Shown: piece after piece, positions 63,381 through 64,000 of the stretch | Layout of the letters: each line of letters begins with the position of its first letter | How positions within the stretch are numbered: the first letter of the stretch is position 1 | Source of the DNA: Trichomonas vaginalis G3 | Taxonomy: Eukaryota > Parabasalia > Trichomonadida > Trichomonadidae | DNA: 64,000 bases | Direction of reading: 5' to 3' | Assembly (NCBI RefSeq): GCF_026262505.1 | Contig: NC_067206.1 | Coordinates: 15,868,205 to 15,932,204 of the forward strand | Notes under the pieces: generated by a model | Databases searched by the model: none | Told to the model about the DNA's origin: nothing | Seen by the model: the letters and a program-made list of their open reading frames with translations, nothing else | Made by a program: the position numbers and the translations under genes

Positions 63381-64000
63381 TCATTGAACTCTATACCATG
63401 CGAATACAGTCATAAATGGTGGCATGTAATCTTTACTTTGTCCCGTTGTTTGTGTATATCCTGAAACGCGATGTGTATGGTTTCCTTCTCCCTGAGTGTC
63501 ACTCCAGTAACAATTTATGGCAAACTTAACGTTGTCTTTAACATCATATCCTTTACCTTTTGTCATTCCTGACCAATCCCAATATCTATGCTTATGCCAA
63601 CCCGCTTGAGATGTGCTTAAATCATGTAGTGACTGTGTGCAGGTAAATTTTCACCTGTAATCGTTTTACTTCCCCTGTTTCCTTTGAAGAGTTTGCACAA
63701 TACAAAAACCTGTCGACTATTTGTTCCCATGCACCAACACCAAACATTGCTTGAGGACCTCTCACATCCATAGATGTATAAATAGAACCTACTGGGTTCA
63801 TTAAATCAAACATATGAGATAATATAGGATTGTCTCTTTTGAACTTAAAATATAGTGTAACTATTTCGGGTTTCTTCTGGTTTGTGTCAGAATATTTTTT
63901 ATAATATAATCTTATGTTTTCAGGGTATGTAAAATCTTGACTATAATATTTATTTTTGTCATCTATATAATAATATACTATTCTCGTTTTTTCTATTGCA
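63381..64000 (-). pseudogene. Fibre protein of Polinton A-right (fossil, cut by window edge)
   Basis: The C-terminal collar-like domain is recognisable (NPVGSIYTSMDVRGPQA, WEQIVDRFLYCANSSKE, NHTHRVSGYTQTTGQSKDY). The upstream part to the window edge (AIEKTRIVYYYIDDKNKYY) bears no resemblance to the Asp-box middle of A-left. Its last ~60 residues resemble the lineage-B fibre more than A-left. About one break. Confidence 0.65.

Overview
The window is AT-rich eukaryotic DNA crowded with mobile elements. I see no introns, almost no spacing between genes, two lineages of Polinton/Maverick DNA, a mariner remnant, a Dam-type adenine methyltransferase and an SF3-helicase element. Together these point to a parabasalid protist of the Trichomonas/Tritrichomonas type. 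That assignment is inference: there is no rRNA or clear housekeeping gene to fix the host.

Layout. (1) 1-11759: Polinton copy 'A-left', entering from the left edge, with a phage-fibre-like gene, small genes, an rve integrase and a protein-primed PolB. A mariner fragment sits inside PolB, and the copy ends at a ~410 bp terminal inverted repeat (TIR). (2) 11849-24754: a second element starting with the same TIR 89 bp away. It carries two paralogous genes of unknown family, a cargo segment with a ZIP-like transporter between inverted promoter repeats, then a different Polinton lineage 'B' (adenine methyltransferase, small genes, a second fibre, a second integrase, the start of PolB). (3) 24755-36735: a noisy, indel-ridden repeat of 11849-22290 followed by a clean TIR (36745-37115). 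It looks more like unpolished read sequence than biological decay. (4) 37204-39260: non-coding DNA, a tRNA-like sequence and a DNA-transposon remnant. (5) 39300-55336: a different virus- or plasmid-like element with a D5/DUF5906 SF3 helicase, a NUMOD/HNH nuclease, two small genes and an 11 kb array of 25/35 bp repeats containing three KilA-N-like fragments and a large palindrome. (6) A 100-N gap. (7) 55437-64000: Polinton 'A-right', an inverted, mariner-free relative of A-left.

These elements share parts. Nearly every element gene starts directly after a T-rich TATAAATG-like motif. A ~60 bp promoter cassette precedes several different genes. A ~46-nt motif with two left arms and three right arms at fixed spacing recurs in Polinton B, Polinton A-right and the SF3 element, and its arms change together (GGGTAG/CTACCC, GGTTAG/CTAACC, GGTGA/TCACC). 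That motif, with the SF3/HNH/KilA-N/array element that carries most copies of it, is the best candidate here for something undescribed.

The Polinton copies are treated as fossils. A-left and A-right each have a PolB with several breaks and a whole-looking integrase. Lineage B has a whole-looking methyltransferase and an integrase with about one break.
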